Source of the DNA: Straminergon stramineum
Lineage: Eukaryota; Streptophyta; Bryopsida; Hypnales; Calliergonaceae
Direction: 5' to 3'
Assembly (NCBI GenBank): GCA_963920665.1
Contig: OY987271.1
Span: 994,501-1,058,500, forward strand
Length of the DNA: 64,000 nucleotides
The translations under genes and the position numbers were made by a program. The notes below the pieces were generated by a model. It was given only the letters and a program-made list of their open reading frames with translations. It did not search any database and had not been told where the DNA came from. Each line of letters starts with the position of its first letter. The stretch's first letter is position 1. Below are positions 36,274 to 48,699 of this stretch, piece by piece.

Positions 36274-37876
36274 ATGGCAAACTCAACTATGGAACCAACA
36301 ACACAATTGGTTGACTATGTGCAAACTATGTTAAGTGGGGGGACTACATTCAAAAAAATTGCAGAGTCATTGAACATCTACGATCCAAGACAACTGAAAC
36401 GAATGATGACCAAAGCTTTGGGATATGAATTTCGAGTACAACATAGCTTCACAACAGAAGAGATGTCAAATGCCGTTCAAGGTGCCCTTCCTGTTACAGA
36501 GCATGGAGCAAATTGGGGAATTCGGCATGTAAAGGCAGCACTTGCATGCTTGCGCATTAGGGCACCTAGGCGTATTGTGGCAAAAGCCTTGCAATCCATA
36601 TTAGGTACATTCCAAATTCAATTTGATTTTGATGGAATTCTTATCTAATTTGGTATAAAAAGTCTAATATGTTTATTTTTATATTATGTACAGAGGCACA
36701 TTACAACAGATGAAGACGAGCATTACCCATTGCTCATCGACAATACAATATCACAATACCCATGGCCCTTTGGCATATAGATTGTAAGTTTAATGTTACT
36801 CTATTTATTTTAACTTCGATGCAAAGCTTATGAACAAACTAACAAAGCATTCCACCTTTCATCTATTTAACATTTTAAATGCCTTCTTTGTGCAGCATAT
36901 GATAAATTAACCATATATGGGCTATGAATACATGGTTGCATTGATGGAGCTTCACATTATGTCTTGTATGCAAAAGTTGCACCAAACAAGACCCAAGAAA
37001 CCTTTTTTGAACCATTTCTTGCAGCTGTCCAAAAATTTGGTTCTCCTTTACGTGTAAGGTTTGATTTTGCTTTTGAGCATACTTTGATTTGGAGACATAT
37101 GTTGGAAGTACGGACACAAACCCGAAATCCATTCCTTGTTGGTTCATCTGTACACAATCAAAGGATAGAACATTGGTGGAGGTTGTTGTGGGAGAAAGTC
37201 ATTTGGTTTCACAAAAATGCTATTCAAGAAATAGTTCAACAGGGATATTTCATTCTTGATGATCCATATCATAGGGCTTCTTTTCAAGCTATCTACATTC
37301 CTATTTTACAAGACATTGTAAATAAGTGGATTGGGATTTGGAACCTCCATTGTGTGCGGCTAATCAATGAGCAAGGAAGATTTCGTCCATCTCATGTGCG
37401 AGCAAGATATTTCCACGCATATGAACGTCTTCATGGGTAAGTGTAAAAGTAAACAAAGTAATATTCACATTCCATCTTACACTATCTTCAATGGTTACTA
37501 ACTTTGTGGTACAAATGTGTTGTATTGTTGCAAAAGGTGGACAACACATATTGAAGACATGCATGTTGAAGATAATCAAGAGCATATTGGTACCCAAGAT
37601 TTGGGCCCACGTGGTTTACGAACTTGGACTGCTCGTAGAGGTGCAACAAATCCCACTTTGTTCGACATTCCTCACTTGCGAGCAAACCTCTTTGCCCTTC
37701 AAAATGCTACATATGAAATAGGGAAGATTGGGAAGGACATACTACAATGTTTTCATTTACACTACTTTATGTCCCACTATTGCTATATGTCTCAAGATAG
37801 TGGCATTCCTATAGTGCAACTCGTTCCATTAGAACATTCTATTGAAAGTAGAGAAGGGTTTCCAGTTACTATGTAG
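36274..37876 (+). pseudogene. DDE integrase-core transposase, 4 exons, two stops
   Basis: Exons 36274-36604, 36694-36783, 36896-37436 and 37537-37876 join through GT-AG introns. Exon 1 has a helix-turn-helix-like N terminus (GTTFKKIAESLNIYDPRQLK) and the GIRHVKAALACL segment. Exons 2-3 give ALWHID-SYDKLTIYGL, then the catalytic core: D157 (IHGCIDGAS), D197 (RVRFDFAFEH) and E232 (SVHNQRIEHWW), a D-34-E spacing as in retroviral/IS3-type integrases. SVHNQRIE followed by a Trp-containing motif is diagnostic of the eukaryotic integrase-core family abundant in metazoan and some plant genomes; kinship with IS3-like eukaryotic transposons is possible but unverified. Two in-frame TGA codons (36711-36713 in NR-stop-RRALP; 36925-36927 in YGL-stop-IHG) each fit CGA (Arg) to TGA. 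All catalytic residues and splice sites survive. Stop TAG 37874. It probably mobilised the surrounding unit. Confidence 0.75.
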
Positions 37877-38794
37877 GACAATTAGCACCAATATTGGTCA
37901 CTAATATAAAATACTATCTACAAAATTGCACAATGCAATAACGGAAGCACTTGATCAATTATCTTACCTTTCATTACGGTCTAAGATTGTTTTACAATAG
38001 GAATGTAAATGTTATGGAATACCACTAGAATAGATTCACTTTCAATAGATAGATGAATAGAGTGCTATCAAACATATTTTCAAATGCAGCAAACCTGGAA
38101 TGCTCTTAGTATTAGGTGAATGAAACCGATCTCAAGTACTTGATGTCTTATTGTTGTTGGTATCGTTCCTCTGTACAACTTCTTTACTTACTTCATTGAA
38201 AAGCATTGGAATTCATACTCATGTTATGTGCTTTATGGTTGTTTGGTTTCACATCAGGCCTTTGCTACAGGGTCCACTATTGATTTAAAAGTGTTTGTTG
38301 ATAAAGGTAAGTCATTCAACTTGACAAGAGAATGCGTGTGAATTTTGCATCAGGTTTTTCTCTTTATGGAGTCTGCAAACTTAGTGTGTTTTAGAATATC
38401 TTCATTAGTCCATCATCCTTAGGGTGTTCCCCTTATCCTTACTAAATTATAGTGCTTGATCTTACAATGTACTAAGTTCAAGCTTGATAGTAGGTTGCAA
38501 GAGTGCTAAGAGTTTGCAATCTTTTTCCTTTTGGCACGCAACAACATGTAGATGTAATTGTTTGTCTCCTTGCACATTTGGCCTTGATATGTTGTAATTC
38601 ATTGTTTAAATTTAATATAGATATTATGGCCTCCTCTATGTACTCTTTACTTCATTGTTTTGATGAGAATCCTTTCTTACAAACATGTTTCACCACCTTT
38701 TCTACAATATCAAACTAAAATAGAGAATTGTACACTTACCTTCAAAAAGTATTGAAATTGATATCTTTGAATTGTAATTAGAGATGGAACTTAG
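37877..38794. other. Intergenic stretch, no gene seen
   Basis: No coding region recognised between the integrase gene and the next TTAA element. Confidence 0.5.
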
Positions 38795-38798
38795 TTAA

Positions 38799-39723
38799 CC
38801 CCTAAAGGACCATTGTCCCTTCGTGGGACAAATGAGGTTTTGGGCAGGTACCTACAATCTCAATTTATGTCCTAATTTTTTAAACTTTTTATGAAGATAG
38901 AAAAATTGATTAGCTTTGTGGAAATATTATTATTTTTTCATTTGGTGCCTGGGAACAAAAGTTATGCCTAAATAAACTCAAAATAGGGGAGAGGGGGCAG
39001 CAAAAAAAAGATTCAAAAATTTTAATTTTTAAATTTTAATTTTTTTTTTCTTATAAATTATATTTTATTCTACACTGAAAGCTTTGATTCATTCCATTTG
39101 GATTTGTTATGAGAAAGTTACAGACAATCTTGTTTTTTGGGCAAATAGAGCATCTTCCTAAAAAAATAACTAGTAGGATTCATTTCTGAATGCAATTTTT
39201 ACAATTTTTGAAGAATTAAAAGTCAAAATAATTTCATTTTCTTTCTAGAAAAATCTCACCATTGGGATTAGTGCATTATAATTCCATCTTAGAGATATTA
39301 ATAATTTAGATTTTCCTTCTATCTTGTTCCTACTTCAACTCAACAATTTTTTAAAGAATAAAAATTAAATTTTTATGTAATTTCTTTTTTTTCCTAGACT
39401 CTCAACTCAATTCTCCACTGTAAAGATTTAAAGCTCAAAACTCTGTAGTGTAAAAAATGAAAGTTAAGAAGATTCAAAGTCAAATAACGTAGTCCCACAA
39501 TGTATGAAAAAACTAGTTTTCTTCACTTTAAACACAGATATCTTGCAATCTGTGTGGTCAAAATTTTTGAAAATTTTTCCACACATTTTCATACTAGTTA
39601 GGTGTAAGATCCTATGGTCATATGTGTAAAAGATACAATTTTCAAATTTTTTTTCCTCTTTGCTCTAAAAATGGTAGTTTTGAGTGGGTTTTTTGCAGAA
39701 AAAAGGCCTTTGTCCTTTAGGGG
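38799..39723. mobile_element. TTAA-flanked element, family B, 925 bp
   Basis: TTAA (38795-38798), CCCCTAAAGGACCATTGTCC at the left, TTTGTCCTTTAGGGG at the right, TTAA (39724-39727). These are the cleanest flanks of the set. No transposase. It sits inside the 23-kb unit and so inserted after it. Confidence 0.8.
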
Positions 39724-40074
39724 TTAACTATGTTTGGGTTTAGGTTCATTTGATTCTAAGTTCAAACTCTAATAACAATGATGGAATTGTCATGAACTCA
39801 ATGCTTTTGAGGATATGATGGAAATGACATTGATTCCATCCAAAAAAAATTACCAAATTAAGCACAACTCTAGTATAATGTCAAATTCTAATTTATAGAG
39901 TGCTTCTAGAGTACTAAATCAATGAGTGATTCATCTAATACTGAGTGGGCAACCCAACTAGCTAAAAAAGATCCAATTTCTTAGAAAAAATAATTAATAT
40001 GGGAGATTTTTTATTTTCAAATGTGGAAAACTTTCAATCATTCCATGAAAGTTATGATGAGTTTCATTTTAAGG

Positions 40075-40728
40075 GTTACCCTCTCAATGACCAACTGAAG
40101 GCCTTTTTGTAACATATTGGAATTTGCTCTAATTCAAGTAAAAGCCAAAATTTTGATAAATTTGATAATTTGGGGGAATACTAAATACAAAAATTTAAAA
40201 TAGACATATTGATGACAAAACAAAGGACAACAACAACAATTTCACTTCTTGATTGAAAGATTGTAAAATTTGATCATGAGAGTGTTAAAATTGTAAAAGT
40301 CATTTGAAACCTTTTAATCTTTTTTTCATACCTCAAAGCTATAAATGCAATCACCAAAAAAATATGAGGTTCAAGGGAATAGCATGCATAAACCCCCAAT
40401 CAATTTACAGCTTCTCACAATCTACTCTATAATTTTTTTTAAAGAATCTCTACAGTAATTTTTCTCTAAGATCTAGTATACCTGAGGCTAATTTCCAAGA
40501 GCCCTCAACACTAGAAAATCATGATTTGCAATGGCCCCCTATGCAAAAACTCACAAATAGAAAATTTTTAATAATTCGTTTTCATAAACAAATGTTGAAT
40601 GATAAAACTAAACCTCAAAGAAAATTTGCCAAAAATAAGGAGAATATTAAAAATAGTAAATTAATTAGGTGTAGGATAAACTTCAAAATATTGTGGTCAT
40701 GAGATTTTGATGCCTCACCTTTTTAGGG
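40075..40728. mobile_element. Family C-like TTAA element, decayed
   Basis: Begins near AAGGGTTACCCTCTCAATG and ends near TTTTTAGGGATTAAA. Internal text parallels 11981-12633 (for example 'cactagaaaatcatgatttgcaatggc' here and 'cactagaaaatcaagattttacagttgac' there). Ends are eroded. Confidence 0.4.
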
Positions 40729-42572
40729 ATTAAAAAAGAAATTGTACTCTAAAATAAAATGTAAAATCTTTCATTTTACTCAATTTCATTTATTTTTAAA
40801 AAATATATAAAAGCATTGGATGTAGATTGTTTACTCCTCCCTACATTTGGAAATAGTATATCCATTCTTAGTGTTCATTTCAGTGAGAATGTATATAGTA
40901 TTTCCAAAAGGACGGAGTACAACTTTGCAACCATTAAGATTGAAATTTTAGAATTTTGTAATGGAATTCTTCCTAATTCATTATTTCAAACCATATTCTA
41001 GTTATTTCTACTTTCTGTTTTTTATCACACACAAATATAAAATATGTTTTGTAGAAGAGGTGGAGAGACGTAGAGAGTGTAAATCTATAACTTACCCAAA
41101 TGTACGTGCAAAAATGGATGAAATGTGTGATCAATGAATGAAAATCTGTGATCATTGATTATGTGGATTTCACTTGTCAAGAAGACATTTTGGTAAATAA
41201 TCTACCCACCTTTGAATGGGACATGTCTTGGTTGGTGGGTGGGTAGGTGGGTGGGGGTGCATTGATATATACATAGTTTAGTTAAATTTAATGGGCTCAC
41301 TTGTAGTAGAATTGATGAAGTCTATATTTTAATATTGGTTATTGCAAAGGATAATGCCTTGTTTCATTTAAAAATCTATATAATTGATACATAGCCCTAG
41401 AAAGAAAATCCCATGCCCATTGATTTCAAATCTCATTGTCCATCACTTTGTTTGTTACCATAGTTTGTAACTACATATGCATGAAATTTTTTATATTCAT
41501 TTCTCAAAGATGAAGTCTTGTGTATAATACAAGTCATTAAACTTTTAATTATTTTGTAATTTATTTGAAGTTAAGGTGAGTTTCTTAAGAAAAAAATGAA
41601 AAAAATTCATATAAAATATAATCAAGAAATAAAAAAATTCCACCATAGTATAGTATATGACATCATAGTCTAATCTAAAGTTATTATGCCAATCTAAAAT
41701 TTGAAAATAAACAAACCATGGTTATAGGTCCAAAGTTTATATTGCTATAGAATATTGAAATCTATGAATTTAAAAAAAATATCCAATTGATATAAAAACT
41801 ACACTTTATAAGCTTCATTTCATTAAATGGACTCAAATTCAAAAAAATATCATTTTCATGACTAAAATTCACATGAAAAATTAATAGCTATAAATGTCCA
41901 AAAAACAATGCAAGGGTGTTATGTGGATTAAGCATCTTCTTCTTTAGAAAAGTCAATAACAATATAATGAGGGAATTTGCTCTACTATTCACTAAAAATG
42001 TATTCAATGAACTTGGAAAAAAAATTGGATGAAATTTTTTTTTCCATCTTGCAATCTTAGGTGAAGTCATCTACACGGACACTTAGTGTCTAAAATAGAC
42101 TATTACAGACAAAAAATAGGCCTAAAGGTGGTTCATGGATGACTTTCAAGATTATTATTCTGTAAAACAATATCTAAAATTCTAAACATTGTTTCATGTA
42201 CTCAGTCCAGTTTTTTTCCTCTATTTACTACACATTGAAACTTTAAAGCGTTTTCTTTCTCAAAGTTTCCACATTACAACCAATTTTCTTTTCCAATTCC
42301 ACCAATTCCACGAGACTACAATGAACTAACTGGTGTATCTCCACCAAACTTTGGCTCTTCTGTAGTTTGTATTCCTTAATCCTGCATGCGCATGTGCAGA
42401 AAAAAGTATCCCAATAATCCACTCAATAACAATAAAAAAGAGCCATTTATTATAGGATCTTTAAGTCAGTTCCACCAGGACTTCGAGAGAAGTCAGGGCT
42501 ATTGTGCAGCGCGCATTCTAAGCACTTTCTATGTTTTGGAATGATGGCTCGACAATGAATGTCAACAAATTT
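40729..42572. other. AT-rich stretch, no gene; (GGGT)n at 41235-41262
   Basis: No gene seen. A short GGTGGGTGGGTAGGTGGGTG microsatellite lies at about 41235-41262. Confidence 0.55.
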
Positions 42573-42880
42573 CCAGTATAAACATAGCCTCTACAAAAGC
42601 ATACAAATATAGCGGAGGAGTTGACTTTACGAACATCAAAATATCAAATGCTTCTAAGCTCCAAATTCCTTTTTCTTGATTATAAATGTAGCCTAAAATT
42701 GGGAAAATCACCTGTGGCTATGTGTCTACTTCTATTAATAAAGCTTCCATGCGGGAATCAACTGGATTCAATTGTTTTTGTAGTCTTCTCAAGTTATACT
42801 GCCTTGACATAGTTGTTTGAGCTTTTATTGTACTGTACACAGACAACAATTTTTGCACTTCATAAAAGGTAGGAGGCTCA
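42573..42880 (+). repeat. Direct repeat, left copy flanking the TET/JBP gene
   Basis: About 300 bp matching 47893-48190 in the same orientation ('gcatacaaatatagcggagg', 'gcttccatgcgggaatcaac', 'agttgtttgagctttt'). The two copies bracket the TET/JBP gene at a spacing of 5.3 kb. They could be remnants of an LTR-like or duplicated module. Confidence 0.7.
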
Positions 42881-44693
42881 AGAATGGCACATCTAAGGAG
42901 AAAAACAGATGTGTGGAAGAAACTGTTTATCCAATGACTTCCAATTTTTTTTGGTAGACACAGAAATGGAAAATAAACAAACCACAATTTAAATTGTAAT
43001 TTTCTGAATTAGAATGAATAAGATACGATTTTCCAAAGTGAAAAGTTTGTAGGTTGTTGATAATGTTCATAGACTTTAACAATAAGGAATTATCATGTGC
43101 CTTTGAAAAGAGCAGATCAGTCCAGAAATAGATGAAGTGAGTGCTCACTATGTTTAGGAAAGTGTCCTAAACCGAGCAAGAGAAATTTGTACCCTGAAAT
43201 TTATATTTATCGTTTCTTTCTTATTGTCATCTTGAATTCTGTGTTCACAATTAAATGATGCATTCATGATTAGTTTCAAAAAAAGGAAAAAATTCTCTCT
43301 TCCACTTTAAAAATAGGATAAATAGGAAGAGAAAAGAACAAGTTAAAAGAAAGTAAAAAAGCTCTCTCTTCTGTTTTTGAAAAGGAATAAATAGGAAAAT
43401 AATACTAATAATACTAATAATAATAATAATAATAAATTTTTAAAGAAAGAAAGGAAGATAAATAAAAATATGCTTATTTAAAAAAATTAATTAAGCATTA
43501 AGAAAATCCAATAACTCAAGAATCACAAATCAAGCCCTAGAATCCAGCCCAAGGGCTTTATATTAATTGGAATATAAAGAGAAAAATTAGGGCTAGATTG
43601 AGGACTAGATTGGCAGTAAAATCCATCTAGCCATCCATCCAACCCCAAGTCTAGTATAAACTGGGCCTAAGAGTGCTAAGGTTTGTACTCATAAAATGTT
43701 CCAAACCAATACTTGAATGTACCAAGCTTCCCTAGTTTTTAATTAGTCTTTTTTTTACTATTATAGATTAATTCCAATATACCTTTGAATTCAAATTTTT
43801 TGGACCTAATTTGAACAAGCTACAAAGTATTATATATATATAAGACATAAATCAAACCTAGGATTTTGATGCTCAATCCTTTTATATATTAGACAAGAAT
43901 CTGTAAAGGTTGATTCACAGGGGTTCAATCTGATTTTAAGGCCACAACAATTAGGAGTGGTTATCATCTTCTACTATAACGGTAAAATAACATAAGTTTT
44001 GTTAAACCTTGCTTAAACAGAGACTCTACCTAGAATTTTTGCAAGAATTTCTTTACATCATAACCATCATAATCTACATGTAAAGCTCCATTTTTAACTC
44101 AATTTATCAATGAATCCTAAGGATATTTATAGTCTATTACAACTTTTTTCACCATGGAGGCATTGACATTGAGAATTACTATAATTAAATGACTTTAATT
44201 TAATAATTAAAAGAAATTACTAATTATATTGGGGTATGTTCCATATTATATCAAGATGCACATTAGTGTAATTCTATTCTATCTTCTAATTATGTAAGAA
44301 AGAATTTTTCCTTTAATCTCATACATCTTCTAATTTCATAGTTTTAAAAAAAATGATTGTTTGAAATGAATTTCCTAACCCATAATTCAATCATATGACA
44401 TATTTTTATGTATCAATGCAATGCTTAGTTCAAAAATTTTAGCATAAAATATTGAGAGACCTATAATTTACTTAAGGCATGAGCAAAAAATAATGATATG
44501 CTTCACTTTAAATGTTCATATTTTAATTAGAATAGACTCTACCTAAAATTTCAAAGAAATTACACACACATGTGTTATATAGGTTCACGCAATGGATTAC
44601 AAAAATCAAGGTATTATTCAATATGATCAATATATTATTATACAATTACATTTTCAAATTAAATGATTCAAAACTATATGTTACTATAATCTA
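42881..44693. other. AT-rich stretch, no gene; (TAA)n at 43405-43436
   Basis: No coding region recognised. A short TAA/TAC microsatellite occurs at about 43405-43436. Confidence 0.55.
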
Positions 44694-45818
44694 TCACATT
44701 CTACCTTTTTTTTGTTTCAATTTATCCTTCTTTTGCTCTACTATATCCTTCACTCCACGTACCTTTTGATTTACATCATTTCCACTTTTTTGGAGCAACA
44801 CTAATGATTGCACTCTATTAACCAAATCTTGAGCTATTTGGGCAGATGTCCCAACACGAGTAAATCCTTCTACTGCACTTGATGTTGAAGTAGCATGGAA
44901 GTCAATTTTGGGATGACAAATAATTTCAACAACTCCATCACAATGTCCAAAGTCAACATATAGTTTGTAACTTGGAACTACAAAGTGCCCTCCATCACAA
45001 TAGAAACCATATACCACCCTTGCTAATTTTCCATCTAATTCATATGTAGGAGCCCAAATGCCATATGCATATGAACTTTGATCATGATCCCGATGAATTT
45101 TATTTGAAAAATCATCCATTGTATATGTTAAATTACTTGCAAATCCCTCAGTGTCTTGTTCCAAATTTAAATATTCTATTTGACCAAGTAATGGAACACC
45201 AAATTTCTTGGGTTCATCAATTGTTTGCTTATAAAGGTATGGTGCCAAGGCCATAAATCTTGATTTGTAGAAATCTGTGATCCATTTCACTTGTTGAATT
45301 TGGTCTTCCTCCCATTCATGTATAGAACTTTCAGAGTTTTGAAGACTCCTACCCATAACATAGGGACCCAAAGTGTATCCAAGATCCATGCCACCTCTCC
45401 AACCTAAGGCAAACATCCTCCCACTAACTTTTGCCTTCTTATTTTTTATGAAACCAGACCCTCCCTTCCTCAATTTCGTTAGTAAGGTTGTTAGTTTCTC
45501 AAGATCTTCATACTCCTCTAAATATTCTATGTCTTCAAATCTTCCGAACGAAATTACTAATACTATTTCTTTTGTATTTCTATCTTGAATGGCTACTTTA
45601 TTTTCATATAATGCTAGGTAGTCTTGTGGAATCTTTTCCATCATTTTTCCATCTAAAGTAGTATCTTCCACATTTCGAGTTCATGAAATCAAAACTAATT
45701 CATTTCCCACATGTGTGCCTATTTTATCTTTGGATTGTTTCAAATTTTTTTTTAACTGTGCCTTACAATAAGCTTTGGGCTTCTTACTTGCACTACCTTT
45801 TCCTCTTCCTTTTCCCAT
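44694..45818 (-). pseudogene. TET/JBP-family 2OG-Fe(II) oxygenase, one in-frame TGA
   Basis: From ATG 45818 the frame gives 374 codons with one TGA (45683-45681, codon 46, context LIS-stop-TRNVED, again CGA to TGA). Downstream is a full Tet_JBP-type double-stranded beta-helix: FSNKIHRDHD supplies the H242-x-D244 iron ligands, YGIWAP and GGHFVVPSY follow, H308 in IDFHATS is the distal His ligand and R321 in TRVGTSAQI is positioned to bind 2-oxoglutarate. These motifs and their order match the TET/JBP oxygenases known from basidiomycetes, where they accompany KDZ transposons, and from some algae and early land plants; the class oxidises 5-methylcytosine or thymine in DNA. A basic N terminus (MGKGRGKGSASKKPK) and a Lys-rich tail (QKKDKLKQKKG) suit DNA binding. 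If the TGA is real, translation could restart at the Met pair 20 codons downstream and still include the whole domain. It lies inside the inverted-arm unit, opposite in strand to the integrase and HECT genes. Family call by motif only. Confidence 0.75.
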
Positions 45819-46415
45819 TATGAATTATCTATAAATTTATAAAATCAATGAACATAATAAACAACAAATACTTCTAATGAAATTGAATGTAGTAAAGGCA
45901 AGTAATGTTTCCTAAGGTTCCTTCTACCTTCTTTATATTCTAATTTTTAAAAGTAAAAAAATCCTATCACATTATAGTTCTTTTACTTTTTCAAAATCCA
46001 AGGAAATCTTATTTTAGTTCTTTATTTCATTTAAATGTAGAAGGAACCATCATTCTATTTCTTTTACTTTATCAAAGGTAGAAATAAAGTTTATTTTTTC
46101 TATATTTTAAGTGAACTTTTTAGAATAGCTTATACCTATCATTCCTAACATGAAAATTTTCCTTGGCTACTAGGTTAAGAATTTTCTTTAAATCCATGAA
46201 GCTAATATTTAAGTATAAAGCATGGAACTTAGAGCCTAGACTTTGTAAACCCAAATATGAAACTAAGATCTTGTTGAAATTTAGCACATTTTTACTAATA
46301 AGTGTTTTCAAATAATCATGGGTACCACCTCTAGCATAATTGTAGTAATTATACTACAATTATATTCTATATTTTTATAAATATTCTATATTGTATCTAT
46401 ATCTTTTACATTGTA
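45819..46415. other. Intergenic stretch upstream of TET/JBP gene
   Basis: No gene seen. The promoter of the minus-strand oxygenase would lie here. Confidence 0.5.
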
Positions 46416-46492
46416 TGTATGTATATGTACATATACATATACATATACACATATACATATACATATACACATATACATAGATATATATATGT
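46416..46492. repeat. (ACATAT)n microsatellite
   Basis: Repeated ACATAT / GTATGT units. Confidence 0.9.
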
Positions 46493-46614
46493 ACCTAAAA
46501 TTAGATAGTTGTACTTATAAAAAATAGATTTTTTAAAATTATTATTTTTTTTTTTTTAAAACTAATTATATATAATCACCTTTTCACTTTATAAATCTTA
46601 TTTTTTTATATTAT

Positions 46615-46885
46615 TTTGTTGGGGTTTAGGATTTAGGTCTCCATCTTTGGAAGCATGAAGGGTGCATTGGAAGAGTTGCTTCTAGGGTGGCCCTTCATGT
46701 CTAAAAGGATTGGAGAGAGTATAAATCATTGTTTTCTTATGGAAATTATTATTTTTTTATTGGGGTTTAGGATTTATGTCTCCATCCTTGGAAGCATGAA
46801 GGGTACATTGGAAGAGTTGCTTTTAGAGTGGCCCCTTATATCTAAAAGGATTGGAAAGAGTATGAATCATTATTTTCTTATATAA
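46615..46885. repeat. Tandem duplication, ~135-bp unit
   Basis: Two adjacent copies of a segment beginning 'ttggggtttaggattta' and containing 'tggaagcatgaagggt' and 'ggaagagttgctt', giving two similar peptide frames. Noncoding as far as can be seen. Confidence 0.8.
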
Positions 46886-47892
46886 ATTTTTATTTCAAAG
46901 TTGTCTAGTATGAAGTTCTTTGTGCTCGTAACATTGAAATGATTTATATCTTTTCATTTATCAATGTAAGTCTTTTAGATTGTTTATGAGTGTTTAATGA
47001 TTTCCTAGGTACACAACTCTTGTATTATATATAGGTGTCATTGACATTAAAACAACTTAGAGGATGGCTTTTGTTAGAATTATATCAAATTAAGAAGACC
47101 AAAAAGCTAGGTGAAGACCAAATTAAAAGAAAATTAAATGTAGAAAATGCTAAATTGCATACATTTTAGAAAAAAACTCACAATATATATGGAGAATTGA
47201 AACATGTATGCATAGTTTCTAAAAATATATACAAAGAAGTTGGGTCTAGTTAAAATTAAATTTTTATTAGAAAGCCCCTAAGTTGCCTAGCTTGGTCTAT
47301 GACACATGTATTAAAAAAACTCATATAATTAGGTTTTTAATGCTATTATTGTCTTCAAAAATATTTGTTTCATGTACATAAGTACATTTTTGGATTCCTT
47401 GTTAAAAGGGCTATAAGATTATTCTACATTAAAACAAATTACATTCCTTAAGATTGGATTAAAATGTATTATAAGTGATTATAATTAGGGCCATATAATA
47501 TGGAAGTTGCATACCCAAGAATGATTTCTCTTATGAGCATATAATATATTTGTTTTATTCAATGGTGCTAGAGAGCAGTTTTTTGAAAGTGAGGTTTCTT
47601 TCATATCATTTTTTTTTCTATTTCCTAAGTAAATGGATAATGTGCTTCAGAAGTTTAATTTATTTTTTATTTTTTATTTTGAAAAAAATAAGAGGATTTA
47701 TAAAAACAAAGCTTTAGTAACTAGTATTCAAAATTTTTTTGTTATTGATGTTCCCTAGAATGTTCCTCTCCAATAACATAGAAGTTTCAACGTGCAAGAC
47801 CTAGAAGCACCTTCTAGACTCAGAAATATCTTTAGGACTCTAAACTTAGAAAGTCCTATAAAATATTAGAACCTCCAAAAATTAGAACTTCC
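46886..47892. other. AT-rich stretch, no gene seen
   Basis: No coding or repeat structure recognised. Confidence 0.55.
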
Positions 47893-48190
47893 AAATTTCT
47901 AGTGTAAACATAGCCTTTGCAGAAGCATACAAATATAGCAGAGGAGTTGACTTTATGAATGTTCATGTATCAACTGCTTCCAAAGCTCCAAATTCCTCTT
48001 TCTTGATCATAAATGTAGCCTATAATTGGAAAAATCACCTATGGTTGCGTGGCTACTTCTATTAATAAAGCTTGCATGTAGGAATTGATTGGATTCAGTT
48101 GCTCTTGTAGTCTTCTCAGGTTGTATTGCTCTGATGGAGTTGTTTGAGCTTCTGCTGTATTGTACACAAACAAGAGTTTTTACACTTGAA
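47893..48190 (+). repeat. Direct repeat, right copy flanking the TET/JBP gene
   Basis: Collinear with 42573-42880. It continues directly into the 86-bp minisatellite whose first unit is shared with the left copy. Confidence 0.7.
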
Positions 48191-48480
48191 CACAACCTAC
48201 GACTATGAAAATTGGTGACGTAGTTGTTTGAGCTTCTGCTGTGTTGTACACAGACAAGAGTTTTTGCACTTGAATACAACCTACTACTGTGCGAAAATCG
48301 GTGACATAGTTGTTTGAACTTCTGCTGTATTGTACACAGACAAGAGTTTTTGCACTTGAAGACAACTTACAATTGTGCGAAAATTGGTGACGTAGTTGTT
48401 TGAGCTTTTGTTGTATTGTACACAGACAAGAGTTTTTGCACTTGAATACAACCTACTACTGTGTGAAAATTAGTCTTGTG
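48138..48480 (+). repeat. 86-bp minisatellite, four units
   Basis: Units start at 48138, 48222, 48308 and 48394, each beginning 'agttgtttga(g/a)ctt' and containing 'gtacacagacaagagttttt' and 'gcacttgaa(t/g)acaac'. The left direct repeat has a single unit, so the array expanded here. Confidence 0.85.
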
Positions 48481-48699
48481 CACTTTCTTGGAACTTCTAT
48501 TGTGCAAAAACAATTTTCTGCACTTGATCAAGACGTCTATTGTGCAAAAACAAGTCAGCATGGGAATTTCAATCCCTTCCTTCCAATTGTGTGTCCCTGC
48601 TCTGGTTCGAGGAATGTTAAGGAATTACCCCTCTGTAGTTCTTGATGTATGCAAGGTTTCTTTTTATATTTTGGGGACAAGCAAGTATATCCCTGATTT

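Noticed and set aside
36711..36927. Selenocysteine or programmed readthrough at the two integrase TGA codons
   Set aside because: Neither position corresponds to Cys in the family motif context, no structural element was seen, and both fit CGA to TGA decay.
46416..46492. Possible CRISPR-like array
   Set aside because: Simple microsatellite with no spacers, in eukaryotic DNA.
48138..48480. Tandem frames read as a small repeat protein
   Set aside because: The frames exist because an 86-bp unit repeats; they shift frame between units and have no start context.
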